Positions 34,360 through 46,004 of a stretch of DNA of 64,000 nt are shown piece after piece. The translations under genes were made by a program, and so were the position numbers. The number at the start of each line of letters is the position of its first letter. Position 1 is the first letter of the stretch. Source of the stretch: Ochotona curzoniae (taxonomy: Eukaryota > Chordata > Mammalia > Lagomorpha > Ochotonidae); contig NW_024466599.1 of assembly GCF_017591425.1 (NCBI RefSeq), positions 23,784,001 to 23,848,000 of the forward strand, written 5' to 3'. The notes under the pieces were generated by a model. The model saw nothing but the letters and a program-made list of their open reading frames with translations, was not told where the DNA came from and searched no databases.

Positions 34360-34682
34360 AAAATTATTTACTTAAAATACAGAGAATGGAGGGGGCATAG
34401 AGAGAGATGGAGAGAAAAAGAAAAATCTTCATCCACTGGTTCACTCAGTATGTGGTTGCACCCATTAGGGCTGAGTTAGTCTAAAGCAAGGATCCAGAAA
34501 CTCAGTCCATATTGGTGTCAGGAACCAAAATTCTTTAGGCATCAGCTGCTTCCACTCGGGTTCCATATTAGCCAAAAGCTGGAATTACAGGCAGAACCAA
34601 GATTTGACGCTGGGTTCTGGGTGCTCCAACATGGCATGTGTGCATCCCACGCAGCGTCATCACCACTGTGCCAGGTGCCTCC
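34360..34682 (-). repeat. Ancient C-like SINE
   Basis: Reverse-strand decayed copy: GAGA-rich block near 34400, CCACTGGTTCACTCAGTATG, GGCATCAGCTGCTTCCACTC, and a head ending CACTGTGCCAGGTGCC. Confidence 0.72.
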
Positions 34683-34958
34683 AGGCTTGGTACTAGCGTG
34701 GTTTAACAGCTTCTCCAAGTGAATTTACTATGTGACCAAGATCAGAAACCATCAAATACATGATTTACAAGTTTCTCCCCTCCGCCGCCAGTTTTCAGGT
34801 ATTCCCAATTTGAGTTATTTCAATATTTTGTTTAAAGAACTTTCTATTATATTGCAGTCCCTTTATTCAAATTGTTGGTGACATTTTCCTCATCTTATTT
34901 GCAATTCAGACATTAATTGGATGATCTGAAGACATAAGCATCATGATCCTTTGAGTTC

Positions 34959-35290
34959 TTTTTTTTTCAAAGATTTATTTTTTATTATTTTTTTTATTGG
35001 AAAGGCGGATATACAGAGAGGAGAGATGGAGAGGAAGATCTTCCATCCGATGATTCACTCCCCAAGTGAGCGCAACAGGCCGATGCTATGCTGATCCGAA
35101 GCTAGGAGCCTCTTTCGGGTCTCCCACGCAGGTGCAGGTTCCCAAAGCTTTGGGCTGTCCTCGACTGCTTTCCCAGGCCACAGGCGGGGAGCTGGAAGGG
35201 AAGCGGGGCTGCCAAGATAGAACAGGCGCCCATATGGGATCCTGGGCGTGCAAGGCGAGGACCTTAACCACTTGCGCCACCTCGCCGGGC
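34959..35290 (-). repeat. Young CpG-rich C SINE (left arm of an inverted pair)
   Basis: Reverse-strand copy closely matching the young SINE at 9269: TTATTGGAAAGGCGGATATA, TCCGATGATTCACTCCCC, GCGCCCATATGGGATCC near 35227, head ending CTCGCCGGGCCC. Flanking GAGTTCTT at about 34953 and 35293 is a likely TSD. Confidence 0.96.
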
Positions 35291-35374
35291 CCAGAGTTCT
35301 TTAACAACATTTAGAAAGGGAGGTGGGGGCCGGGCCCAGAGTTCTTTAACAACATTTAGAAAGGGAGGTGGGGG
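35285..35374. repeat. Perfect 45-bp tandem duplication between two SINE heads
   Basis: Unit 1 is 35285-35329 and unit 2 is 35330-35374, identical at all 45 positions. Each unit begins CCGGGCCCAGAGTTC, which includes the last SINE bases, and ends GGGAGGTGGGGG at the head of the next SINE. Confidence 0.97.
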
Positions 35375-35631
35375 CCCGGCGCGGTGGCGCAAGTAGTTAA
35401 GGTCCTCGCCTTGCACCCCCAGGATCCCATATGGGCGCCTGTTCTATCTTGGCAGCCCCGCTTCCCTTCCAGCTCCCTGCCTGTGGCCCGGGAAAGCAGT
35501 CGAGGACATCCGCCTGTTGCGCTCACTTGGGGAGTGAATCATCAGACGGAAGATCTTCCTCTCTGTCTCTCCTCTCTGTATATCCGCCTTTCCAATAAAA
35601 AATAATAAAAATAAATCTTTAAAAAAAAAAA
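35373..35631 (+). repeat. Young C SINE with internal deletion (right arm of the pair)
   Basis: Forward copy with head GGCCCGGCGCGGTGGCGC and palindrome near 35427. After AAAGCAGTCGAGGAC it jumps to CATCCGCCTGTTGCGCTCAC, losing roughly 85 bp relative to the 9269 copy. TSD AGAAAGGGAGGTGGG lies at 35358-35372 and 35632-35646, and also at 35313-35327 because of the duplication. Confidence 0.95.
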
Positions 35632-35984
35632 AGAAAGGGAGGTGGGCATTTTTGGTGTTAGTTTGGTCTCCATTGATATGCAAATGAAGGATAGTCCCAA
35701 ATACATGCCAGTCATCTGACCAGTATGTCTATATATGTATCAGAAATGTAGATGACTTCCTCAAGAGGATATTCCTATCTCAGATCCAAGAACATGACCT
35801 GGAGTCATCTGGAAACTATTTGAGTAATTTAGAAGCCATTTTCCTTCATATGTATAAAACTATTGAATAGAACTCCAAATCTGAAGTATGTTGGGTAGTG
35901 CTAAGATGCAGCTGGATAAAGATTGACCTAATATTAATCCTTATAATGTAAAACATAGATTACACTCCCCTTACTATCTAGAGA

Positions 35985-36297
35985 TACTTGTATTTATCTG
36001 AAAGGCAGCAAAAGAGAGATACACACACACACACATTGATGCAGAGAGATATCTTACATTTATTGGTGCATTCTCCAGATACCTGTGGTAGCTAAGATGG
36101 GCCATGCCAAAGCTATTCACTTTGTCCATGGTAAAGGGGCTCAACTGGGAGTCTCCCACATAGGGAGCGGAGATCCAAGTACCTGAGCCATTACTTACTG
36201 CCTCCAAGGGTGTGCATTAGCTTGAACCAGGTCCCTCTGATATGGTATGTGGGTGTCCCAAGTTGTGTCTTAACACTAGGCTGAGTGCCTGCGCTGG
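35985..36297 (-). repeat. Ancient C-like SINE
   Basis: Reverse-strand decayed copy with an (AC)n run at 36020-36035, TGGTGCATTCTCCAGATACC, TGATATGGTATGTGGGTGTCC and a head near 36290. Confidence 0.66.
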
Positions 36298-36344
36298 ACA
36301 CTTTCCAATTACTATGTGCATAGCATGGAACTATTTGCATAGCT

Positions 36345-36545
36345 TAGAAAAGTCAATTATCTTCTCTTATCGTGAATTCTGATCTGTGACATGGAGATAA
36401 TAATACTTTTTAATTGGATCATAGTAAACCTTGATTGAGAGGATTCATGCAAAGAACTTAACATGTTGTCTGCTCAGTGGTAATCAATAACAATGTTACC
36501 TGTTTTTACTGCTACTATTGCTGTTTTTATTGTTATTATTGATCT
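36345..36545 (+). repeat. MIR
   Basis: Sense MIR order: TTATCTTCTCTTATCGTGA, TGACATGGAGATAATAATAC, GAGAGGATTCATGCAAAG, TTGTCTGCTCAGTGGTAATC, ending in a TTATTGTTATTA tail. Confidence 0.55.
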
Positions 36546-37530
36546 CTGATCAAAGGACAGGTAAAATCTTCATGCAAACCTAATTCCTTACATGCCGTTT
36601 ATTTGATTTCTACCAGGATGGTTTCTGTGGGTCATGGCTGTGCAGAAGCTAAGGACTGAGAAGCGCCATACATTCACTTTCAACCTTTTTTTGCACCTGC
36701 TCTATGCAGCTGATCTCTCTCAAGCCATCTGCCCATTGGATGAATCACAAGTGTCCTAGCTCTCTAGAATGTCCCATTCCTCATTTATTTGCTCATTTCT
36801 TTATAAATCCATTCATTCATTTTCTCATTCAAAACTATCTTTTGTGAGGCAGAAGTAGTTTACATCCGAACATAAAAAGGCAGCTTCTTCCTTCTCTGCT
36901 TCTCTGAGTGTGACAGTATGTTTCTGAAAGAAGTAGGAAAAGAGCTCAGAGAAAATTGCACGTCATGTCTGAGGTGCCTGGGAAGCCTCTGTCTCATGCC
37001 CTAAATCACACATGTAGGAGATAGTGATACTTTGAGAGAGTATCTTTGTTCAGACTGCAGAGAACAGTCTTCAGCCTAGTGCATTGGTCCATCTGATCAA
37101 GCTTCTTATCCTCACTTTACCTTTGTACTAGACTACCAGCCACATTCATCACTTTGCCGGGTAGTCAGCTCGTGGTCAGTGTAACTGATTTATTCATTTG
37201 GAAGTGTGACCAATTTACATGTGGTAAGAATTTCAGTTGAGTTATTGGATTTGAAAAATGAGTGGAAAAGGTTATTTGCACAGAAACAAAGGGATGATGA
37301 GGAAAGTTTGCAGACTTGTTTGTTGCCTCGGTATCACTTTTGCTTGTTAAAGGTCAGTGAAGCCAGGTCAGACGTTTCAATAGCGTCAGTGCTGCAGAAA
37401 GGGGGTCACAGCTGCCAGTGTTATCCGTGGAATACAAAGTGATGAAAACATTCTTGGGCAGTCTAGCATCTAGAGGGAACTTCTGAGGATCTGAAAGTAC
37501 AAAGTAATGTCCTTTTTTCACTGTTGTTGC
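36546..37530. other. Single-copy stretch, no gene seen
   Basis: About 1 kb of mixed composition. The 78-codon frame at 37206-37442 has no support beyond its length. Confidence 0.42.
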
Positions 37531-37575
37531 TTTTTTTTTTTAAAAAAGAAGATTTATTTTATTTTTACTTGAAAG

Positions 37576-37617
<42 letters not shown>

Positions 37618-37880
37618 TTCTGTGTTTAATGGTTCACTCCCCAGATGGCTGCAACATCTGGAGCTAGGCTGATACAAAACTATGAGCCAGGCACCAGGAG
37701 TCTCCTCTGGATCACCTTCATGGGTACAAGTGCCCAAGGATTGAGCCATCCTCCATGCCTTCTCAGAACAAAAGCAGGGAGCTGGATCAGGAGTAGAGCA
37801 GCTGGGATTTGAAGCAGCACCCATATGGGATGCCAATACTGCTGGCAGAAGTGTAGTGCACTATGAATCACAGTGCTGTA
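37531..37880 (-). repeat. C SINE with a (GA)n run
   Basis: Reverse-strand copy: TTTATTTTTACTTGAAAG start, pure GA run at about 37578-37609, TTCACTCCCCAGATGGCTG, ACCCATATGGGATGCC near 37820, head decayed. Confidence 0.87.
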
Positions 37881-38216
37881 CTGTTCCTTTTGAAAAAAAC
37901 AATTTATGTATAAAGTATACTATGAACAAGTGTAATATGCTCAGTTTGGTCCATTTTCTTTTTTTATGTACCTTATGTTATTACATATTGCTGATTTTAG
38001 GAACTGTTTCCTTGTATGTTGCTTCAGTTGATTTGAATTTTCTGTTTCTGTGGAACTCTGAGGCAAATCTTTGCATTACCGTAGTAAGTAAGCCCTAGGA
38101 CGTTAGTTACCATTTTCTCTTGGGGCATCTGAATGGAACTGTGCTTCAGGAAGGGTGTTCACAATTTTAAGAACTTGGCTGTGGAAATGTTTTGACTTAT
38201 ATGAAAATAGTTTTCC

Positions 38217-38544
38217 AGGCCCAGCTTGGTAACCTTGTGGCTAAAATCTTTGCCTTAAACACACCGGCATCCCATATGGGCACCATTTCTAATCCTAGTG
38301 GCCCCGCTTCCCATCCAGCTCCCTGCATCCTGCCTGAGAAAGCAATGGAGGACGGCTCAAAGCCTTGGGACCCAGCACCCGTGTGGGAGATCCGGAACAG
38401 GCTTTGGGTCCCTGGCTTCAGATTGGCTCGGCTCCAGCTGTTGCAGACATTTGGGGAGTTTATCATTGGATGGAAGATCTTCTGTCTCTCCTCCTCTCTG
38501 TATATCTGATTTTCCAATTAAAAAAACTAACTAAATAAAAAGAG
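38217..38544 (+). repeat. C SINE with near-perfect TSD
   Basis: Forward copy: GGCCCAGCTTGGTAACCTTG head, CCCATATGGGC near 38271, TC block, and an AATTAAAAAAACTAACTAAA tail. Flanks AATAGTTTTCCA (38206-38217) and AATACTTTTCCA (38545-38556) differ at one base. Confidence 0.93.
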
Positions 38545-38556
38545 AATACTTTTCCA

Positions 38557-38892
38557 TGGTTGATGCCATGGAATAGCAACCTGAAGTCTCAGATGGGCAC
38601 TGGTTTCTGTCCCAGCTGCTGTACTTCTTATGCAGTTGCCTGCTATTGTGCCTGGGGAAACAGTGGAGAGTGGCTCAAGTGCTTGGGCCAAGAGACCTGG
38701 AAGAAGCTCATGGTTCCTGACTTTGGGCTGTCCCAGCTTTTGTCATTGCAGCCATTTGTAGCGTGAACTAGCAGATCGAAGATTTCTCTCCCTCTCTCTC
38801 TTTCTCCCTCTTGCTCTCTTTTCCTTTTTTCCTCTGTGTGTCTGTAACTCTGTCTTTTCAAATACATAAATAAATCTTAAAAATAATAATTT
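38557..38892 (+). repeat. Old C SINE, forward, tandem to the previous copy
   Basis: Forward, diverged: TGATGCCATGGAATAGCAAC head, TCTCAGATGGGCACTGG, long CT-rich block at 38785-38850, and ATACATAAATAAATCTTAAA tail. Confidence 0.82.
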
Positions 38893-39407
38893 TGAAGTTT
38901 CTGTACATTTATTGTGAAGGTGAAGCTAGAAGAAATGATAAGAGTAAAACTGGATTATGTTCAGTCTGACAGCTATTATACTCTTTAACCCCTCTTCCCT
39001 GGAATAGTTCAATTACATTAGTTTCTGTTTATCCAATCAGCATCATGGCTGCACATATTATGTTATTGTTCCACTTTTGAAATAGTTATTTTTGGAATCT
39101 ACATGAAATTCTGTTCTTTGGACAGATATTTTGGTAGCTATTTCCTTACAGCTTGTCATTTAGATTATTCCAGATTTTTCACAATTATCACTAATGACCT
39201 GAGTGTAAAACACACTCATATGTGCAGGTATGACAGATAACACTGGTTTATTCTAAGGTGTTAGATCCAGTCTGGATCAGGGCCAAATATGGACTTTGTC
39301 TTGATAGAGTAGAAAGTTCATGCCTTGCTCCTAACTTACTTAACAAATAGCTTTTTAGTGAATGCAGTCATGTATTAATTCAGTGTTCTACTTCCTGTTA
39401 AGTTTCT

Positions 39408-39676
39408 ACTTAAAATTATTTAATCTATTTGAAAGGTAGAGGAGAGAGAGAAAAGATTTTCAAAGTTCCTGTTTTTGGTCAAGTCAAAGATAAGAATCAG
39501 AAACTCAAGACAAGTCACCCATATGTTTTTCAGGCACCTGAGTACCTGAGCCATCATTTGCTCATATTATCAATAAACTAGACTGGGGATAGAGCCAGGC
39601 CCCAAACCCAGACACTCCAACATGGGATGCAGACATTCCAGGTGATATCTTAACCACTTCCACAAGGACCTGGCCT
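39408..39676 (-). repeat. Ancient C-like SINE
   Basis: Reverse-strand copy without the central TTCACTCCC block: GAAAGGTAGAGGAGAGAGAG, GGCACCTGAGTACCTGAGCC, CCAACATGGGATGCAGAC, head ending AAGGACCTGGCC. Confidence 0.68.
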
Positions 39677-39717
39677 TACAGATTATTTTTGAAGATTCAA
39701 ATACGTTGAAATAATAC

Positions 39718-39880
39718 CGCAAAAACCCTAAAAATCAAAGCAAGGTGAAATAAAACAAAACAGAACAAAATCGCCAAACAACAATAAAAAACTCCAAAAT
39801 AAAAAACAACATAATAAAACAAAACCAAAAACAATAACATAAAACTAACAAAACCAGAAGCCAGTAAAAAATATTTAACT
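39718..39880. repeat. A-rich low-complexity tract (AAAAC/AAAAT type)
   Basis: About 160 bases made almost only of A with scattered C and T. Possibly the degenerate tail of an older element. Confidence 0.85.
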
Positions 39881-39984
39881 CAGTTATCTTAAACTCATTA
39901 TTATTTTGTTGCAATGAATACTGAGACTACTCCACTAGTTTTCATGAAGCAGTAAATGTGGTTTTATTTTATTTTATTTTTAAA

Positions 39985-41522
39985 TACAACTCCCAAAAGG
40001 GATGATTAAAAGCAATCTTCACCATAACACATGATAATCAAGCTCTCTTCAGTCAAACATAAGGAAAAGAGCTATAAATGTACATGTGAAAAAGATGAAT
40101 TGACATATAGAGGAATGGCAATCAGACTCACAGCTAACCTCTCAGAGGAAACTCTAGGCCAGAAGAGAATGGAACAACAGATTCTAAAAGGATGAAATTG
40201 TCAGCCTAGAATAACATACTCAACAAAGCTTTCCTTTGTTTTTGAAAATGGAATAAAATTCTTCCACTGTCAAGAAAAGCTCAAAGGATTTGTTTCTTCT
40301 GGACCTGCCCTACAAAGAATACTTCAAGATGTTCTCTTGACAGAGAATAGGAGTAGCACCCATCAAAACCAAAGGCAAATGTGAAGAACATCCAAGGAAA
40401 ATAACAATGGAAGACTAAGTGAAACAATGAACAACCCATTGGTGAAAAACAGGACCAGATTACCACCTATTCATATTATCCTTGAATGTAAATGCTTAAA
40501 CCCATCAATCTATTGTCTTAGGTTTGTAGACTGGATCAAAAAGCAAAACCCGTCTATCTATTGCCTACAGGAATCACATTTCATAGCATAGATCAGTAGA
40601 AATTATATCTCATGGATTTTGATGCTTTTGTTTCCATTTTTATTTTTTCACAACAATATTTTTTTTCATATTAAATACTTTACTGACTCAGGTCATACAG
40701 TAGCATCATTTTCTTCAAGAAGGTTCTTGATTTTCTTTTTCATTTCTTCAGTGATGCATTAGTGATCCATCCAGTAGCATGTTAATTAGCTTCATGACCT
40801 CAAAAATTTCTGTTTTTCTTCCTGCTGTTGATTGTATTTTGTGGCTTTGCATTTAAGGGAAGGTGTGGTAACTGTGTAATAGAGACTGTCATATCCTGAT
40901 GTGAGGATAAAATGCAGTGTACATCTGTACTTCCAGATCAAAGATGTACTCCCAATGAAACTGTTAGATATATATATATATATATATATATTTTAAAATA
41001 TTTTATTTTTATTTCAAAGGCAGATATACACAGAGAGGAGGAGTGACAGAGAGAGAGAGTAAGTTCTTCCATCTGATGATTCACTCCCCAAGTGACCACA
41101 ATGGCTGATGCTGTGCCGATCCAAAGTCAGGAGCCAGGAGTTTATTCTAGGTCTCCCACAGGGGTGCAGGATCTCAAAGCTTTGGGCCATCCTCAACTGC
41201 TTTCCCAGGCCACAAACAGGGAGTTGGATGGGAAGTGGAGCTGCCAGGATTAGAACCGGCACCCATATGGGATCCAAGGATGTGCAAGATGAGGACATCA
41301 GTCACTAGGCTACCACACCACCTAAATATATCTTTAAATAAGATGTTGAACTGTCTGCCATTATCCATGCTGTAATCATGGACTTATGACTGTTATGAAG
41401 AACTATACTATTGTAATAATATAGGGGAAGTTAGTGTGTGGGAAAGGGGACTTGGGAACGGTTTAAGGTAAATCCCAGAGCCAGTGGAATGTACCATAAA
41501 GTAATAATAATAATAATAATGA
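39985..41522 (+). mobile_element. ORF2-less L1, copy B, with complete 3' end
   Basis: Starts in the ORF1 C-terminal region (GATTAAAAGCAATCTTCACC), passes ORF1p-like text near 40090-40330, a spacer, and the first part of ORF2: AGACTGGATCAAAAAGCAAA and CTATTGCCTACAGGAATCAC at 40528-40575 correspond to the start of the endonuclease domain. At about 40660 it jumps to the 3'UTR (CAGTAGCATGTTAATTAGC), so most of ORF2 is absent. The 3'UTR resumes after a SINE at 41323 and ends in (TAA)n at about 41502-41520. All frames are broken. Confidence 0.84.
40985..41322 (-). repeat. C SINE in ORF2-less L1 copy B
   Basis: Reverse-strand copy inserted into the L1 3'UTR at the same point and in the same orientation as the SINE at 30345, sharing GAGTTTATTCTAGGTCTCCC and GCAGGATCTCAAA. 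A (TA)n run lies at its left edge (40970-40991). Confidence 0.95.
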
Positions 41523-42624
41523 GTGGAGGGAAAGGCCACAATGTGGTTCAGCAGTTGATATTTTAACCATGTGTGATGGTTGAAGTTGTAGTTGCCAATG
41601 GTTACTTAAGACATATTTTGCACTCACACTGTGTGTTTGGTTGTGGCTTTTTTTTTTTTTAACTACAGCACTTTAAAATTGAGTTTTTACATTATTATTG
41701 TTGGGGCTATGAGGTAGAAATTTCCCAGAAAGGATCTGTGCAAATGGAGTAGTTCCACTGCCAATGGGTACCTTTTGTAATTAAAATAGTGTAATCTCCC
41801 CTATTGCCATCGTGTAGATGGGTAATGATACCTTGAGGAATGTTATCTGTGCAAAAAACATGATCAGACATACTATTGCTCAGAAGTGGGGAGAACTGTA
41901 TTCACAGATATATCATAACTTCCGATAGCATATTAGTGCATAGTCAAGATTCATGGAGAACTCTTTCTAAACAAACATAACCTCTTTACTGTTGTTTGAA
42001 CATGGGCTATTACTAAGGTTTTCTAATAATGGTTGTATGTGCACCAGAACACCTTCCAGACATATGTGAAGTAGTATTGCCAGATAAAACATAGGATGTT
42101 TAGCTCCATTTGAATCTCACAAAAACAACATACTTTCTCTTTAGAATAAATATATCTAAAAGTTACATTTTGCAGTATATGTATGTCCTTTGTAACATTC
42201 GTGATACATTAAAAAATCATTGGCTGGTTGTTTTAAATTCAGAGACAATTGAGTTTCCTTGTATTTAACTCATTAAATATGAACATAGTTCTTATAAGAC
42301 AAAACAAGGAAATCGCAGAAGGTGCACAGTAGATTTGAATTGAATTATTGCTTCTGATCATCACTGAGGGAATGACAGGGTCTTGGATGAAAAAGCCCTG
42401 AAAACTAGTTATAGTTCATTGCAGGTTAGTTAAATGTAGTTAATTGTTTAGATTTTCATTAATAATTAACACTAATCCTGGACTTACTGGTCACAATGGT
42501 AATATATGTTTCTTATGTTATAATAATAATTTATTATAATACTCCTATGATACAAAGAACTATTCCTAACCTGTTCTAAAAGATGATAATCATGGGATTT
42601 GTACCATATTAAATTATAATATAA
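41523..42624. other. AT-rich single-copy stretch, no gene seen
   Basis: About 1.1 kb without clear repeats or coding frames. Confidence 0.42.
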
Positions 42625-43065
42625 TTCATGAAACATAAAATTAACTGTTATAAAAAAGGTGTATATAATTTAGAGATTTTTTGATGGATTCACAAGGCCG
42701 TACTGCTATCACCAAGATTTAATTTCAGATTATTATATCATTCCAAGAGGAGACCCTTCACCTACTAACCTCTCCTCTGACTACCTTCTGGAGACCACTC
42801 ACCTACTTTCTGTCTCTAAGGATTTTCCTAATCCAAACATTTTGTGTAAATGGCACCATACAATATTTCTTTCTGTGTATAGTTTATTTTTTTTTTAGCA
42901 CAGTATTTTCAAAGTGATTTCATGTTGTATCATGTTTCAATATTTCATCACATTTAGTGGCTGAATAATAATATTATATTACATAAATGCCCCATATTTT
43001 ATATTCTTAAGATGGTGGTCCCTTTTTGATTGTCTTAAGTCATATTTCTATAAAAATGGAAGGAG
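42625..43065 (-). mobile_element. Ancient L1 (L1M-type) 3' end, antisense
   Basis: Order of blocks GGATTCACAAGGCCGTACTG, GCTATCACCAAGATTTAATT, ACTTTCTGTCTCTAAGGATT, AATGGCACCATACAATATTT and TAGTGGCTGAATAATAATAT matches the well-known antisense L1M 3' region. Confidence 0.68.
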
Positions 43066-43069
43066 GTTT

Positions 43070-43172
43070 ATTGGGGTAAGTAATTTGCTTGATGTTATGC
43101 AATTCATACATGATGGATATCAATGCAAACCCAATTTGTCCAATTCAGAGCCTGAGCTTTTAACTACTGTTT
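43070..43172 (-). repeat. MIR fragment
   Basis: GGGGTAAGTAATTTGCTTGA, then CAAACCCAATTTGTCCAATTC and GAGCCTGAGCTTTTAACTAC, in antisense MIR order. Confidence 0.5.
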
Positions 43173-43485
43173 CTCGTTACTTCTCTGGCATTCTCATAAG
43201 TCTGTCTTCATGAAGTCTCACATCTTTTTGCAACTTCTTTTGTCCAGATTAATTTGTTGAACAATTGCAAACTAAGCCTTGAGTTCATATAACCAGAAAA
43301 TTAGCCCTCTCCTGACAGATCTGCCCCAACAATGCATATTAATGAATGGAAATTCAATGTTTGCTTATTTCCATATGATAGCCTAAAGTAGGACAATGAG
43401 GAGAGACCTCTCTAGCTTTCTCTATTCATCTCAATTCCAAATCCTCTACTTTTCAATTCCTGGATTAAAGAAGAAAAAGTAAGTT

Positions 43486-44060
43486 ATGTTACCCTTTTTC
43501 CACAAACCCAAGATGAGGACACAGCAAGTGAGCCACACAAGAGGCCTTCATTCCAGTGAGGGAGGTAGTGTGGAAAGGGAGAAGTTGAGAGCAAGGCAGA
43601 GAGTGAGACAGACAGAGAAAGAGCAGAGAGAGACAGCAGGAGGCAATGAGAAGAGAGAATGAGAAGAGCAGAGACAGAGAACACAAGGAGAGAGCAGAGC
43701 GACAGCAGAGAAGAGCAGAGGAGAGAGAGACAGAAAGAGAGCAGGAGGAAAAGAAAGAAGAGAACAAAGGGAAGAGGCATCTTTTATGGCCTCGGGGTAG
43801 GGGGATAAGGATTGTGGGGTCAGGGATTGGCAGCTGTGGCTGTAGGTGGACACCAGGAGTATATGCCTCAAGTGATTGGTGGAGTGCACTATTTAAACTG
43901 AAGGTCATTAAGATTGAGTAGGCAAGGTGGCTTTACGGGGGTTGAGAGCTAGTAGGTTTATGGTAGTGCTGGGTAACTAGGTATTCAGGGGCCTGAGACA
44001 TAGGAGATTTAAGACTGTCTTGGGTATACTGGCATAGGAGCAAAACAAAACAAACCCCAT
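43486..44060 (-). mobile_element. Probable solo LTR of an endogenous retrovirus
   Basis: Read on the minus strand there is a CCATAAAAG TATA-like box (plus 43776-43790). It is followed by about 200 bp of TC-rich sequence, GGAATGAAGGCCTCTTGTGT (a decayed polyadenylation-signal context) and an end at ...GGGTAACA at plus 43486. No gag, pol or env text adjoins. The right boundary is uncertain and no TSD was found. The 98-139 codon minus frames, rich in Leu/Ser, arise from the TC tract. Confidence 0.48.
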
Positions 44061-44479
44061 AAAAAAAGAACAGTGGTTGGGGGTTGAGTGTCTTTGTTTG
44101 TTTGTTTGTTTTTGATTGCTTGTGTAGATTATTCTTTTTGCACTACCCAACTGTGCAAAGACTCACAGTTCATATGAGCCATGGACAACACAGACAACTT
44201 CAGAGAGCATCCCATTTTCATTCCTTGGTCGCTGTTTCCTGGAGTCTTTCATGCTGTAAACAAGAATTCCCAAATGCACACAAACAGCACTGTAATATTT
44301 TGTTTGTACAGCTCTTGTTAGCCAATATTCAACAGTTCAGCAAGGAGTCATACATGCTTCATAATAAGAGATTCTTTTACATAGTGCTTTGTTGGAAGAG
44401 ACTAGAAAGGGGACACTTTGAGTGAAGCTGTTTAAAGCAAAGCACATTCTGCCAGCTGTTTGGAAGGAAGGAAGACCTT

Positions 44480-45480
44480 CCCTTGGGGTGTTGGTGGAGT
44501 ATCTATTGGTGTCATTTAAGTATTGTTGGATGCTGACATGGTTGAATCCTTCTGTCTTTGCTCGGTTCCTCTATAGTTCTATCAATTTTTGAGAAATGGA
44601 TGTTGAATTCTCCAACTATGAACATGAGCTGGCCTGTTGTTTGTTTCTCTTCTGTTAGTTTTACCTCAGATATTTGGCATCTTTGTGATTCAGGGTATGC
44701 GCATTGAGGACTACAATATCTTCTTGCAGAATTGGTCCATTGGTCATTACATAACAATGTTTCTTTCTATATAATAATTTTCTTTTTATTCCCTGAAGTC
44801 TGTCATACTTCTATTGATACAGCCACCTTTGTTTTCTTTTCAATAACACTTGCATTATGATATCATATCATTATTTTCAGATGATATGTATCAGCATGTT
44901 TGATTTGAGTTTCAGTCATGTTTTCTTGTGTGATGTCCAATGTAAGCAAATTATAACTTAAACATTTAATGATTTTTTATAGTGAAACTTAAATAACCTT
45001 GATGGAATATTGGTATAATATACAATTTCCATAAATTAGCTGACTCATTCAGTTGTGACCTGTAGGTCACGTTTTTATTCTATTTGGCCAATGGAAGTGT
45101 TTTAATTGCTGTATTTATATAATTTGCATTAAATGTAACTGTTCGTATGTTACTGCTCAAGTATGCCATCTTATTTAATAATTTTCCATTTGTTTTTATT
45201 TTGTTTCTTGCTTCTTTTTTCTTGCATCCCTGTGGGTGATGTGAATATTTTTTAGAATTGAGTTTTGATTTATCTGGAGTGTTTTTGAATATGCTTCTCT
45301 GAATATCTTTTTAAGTAGTTTTACAGGCATTACTTTTTATATGTGCAATTAATTGTGGATTCCTGCTGTTGACATTTTACTTGTTTGAGTGCTGCCTAGA
45401 AACCTTAGCTTCCTTTGTGATCCTATTTTCCTCATTCATACTATAACTAAAATATTTTTTCTACATCTATTGAAAAATGT
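44480..45480 (-). mobile_element. Ancient L1 (L1M-type) ORF2 5' region, antisense
   Basis: Antisense to the ORF2 endonuclease region: GAACATGAGCTGGCCTG..., TTGGTCCATTGGTCATTACA at 44734, CCCTGAAGTCTGTCATACTTC at 44792, then GTATTTATATAATTTGCATT and the region before it. Long but fully decayed. Confidence 0.6.
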
Positions 45481-45663
45481 ATCTGCCAGTGTTATAATTT
45501 TTCTTCATTAATTAAATAAGATTTAGAAAACTCCATGGGAAAAATAAGTTGATTGTTAAAACAATATTTTTGCTTACTATGTTTTAGCTTTCTTCTTTGC
45601 TGATATTTTGGAATTGCTTCTTCCCTTTCTGTCTCTCATTTTGTTGTTGAGCTAGTTTTGTGA

Positions 45664-45958
45664 AGTAATGATTTAAGCTGCTGCTTGCATTGCTGGCATC
45701 CCATACAGAGCACTGGTTCAAGTACTGGCTTCTGTGCTTGCGGTTCAGCTCCCTGCTAATATGCCTGGCAGTGGTGATGGCCCGAGTACGTGGGTCCCTA
45801 CCACTCAAGCAGGGATCCAGATGGAGTTCTGGACTTGTAGCTTTGACATGGCTTAGCCTTTTGGGGAGTGACTTAACAGATACAAGATTTTCTGTCTGTC
45901 TGTCTGTCTGTTGCTCTGTGTTTCAAACCACCAACAAAGAAAAACTCCAATAGATCTT
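45664..45958 (+). repeat. Old C SINE, forward
   Basis: Forward, diverged: GCTGGCATCCCATACAGAGC, TTTGGGGAGTGACTTAACAG, then a TCTG run in place of the TC block at about 45890-45912. Tail decayed. Confidence 0.78.
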
Positions 45959-46004
45959 AAAAACAACAAAAAGTAAACTTTAATGATTAAAATAACCTAC
46001 TTGC

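Noticed and set aside
43484..43908. Overlapping minus frames of 98-139 codons rich in Leu and Ser, possibly membrane-like
   Set aside because: The hydrophobic look comes from the TC-rich tract of the probable LTR; three frames are open at once, as expected for low-complexity DNA.
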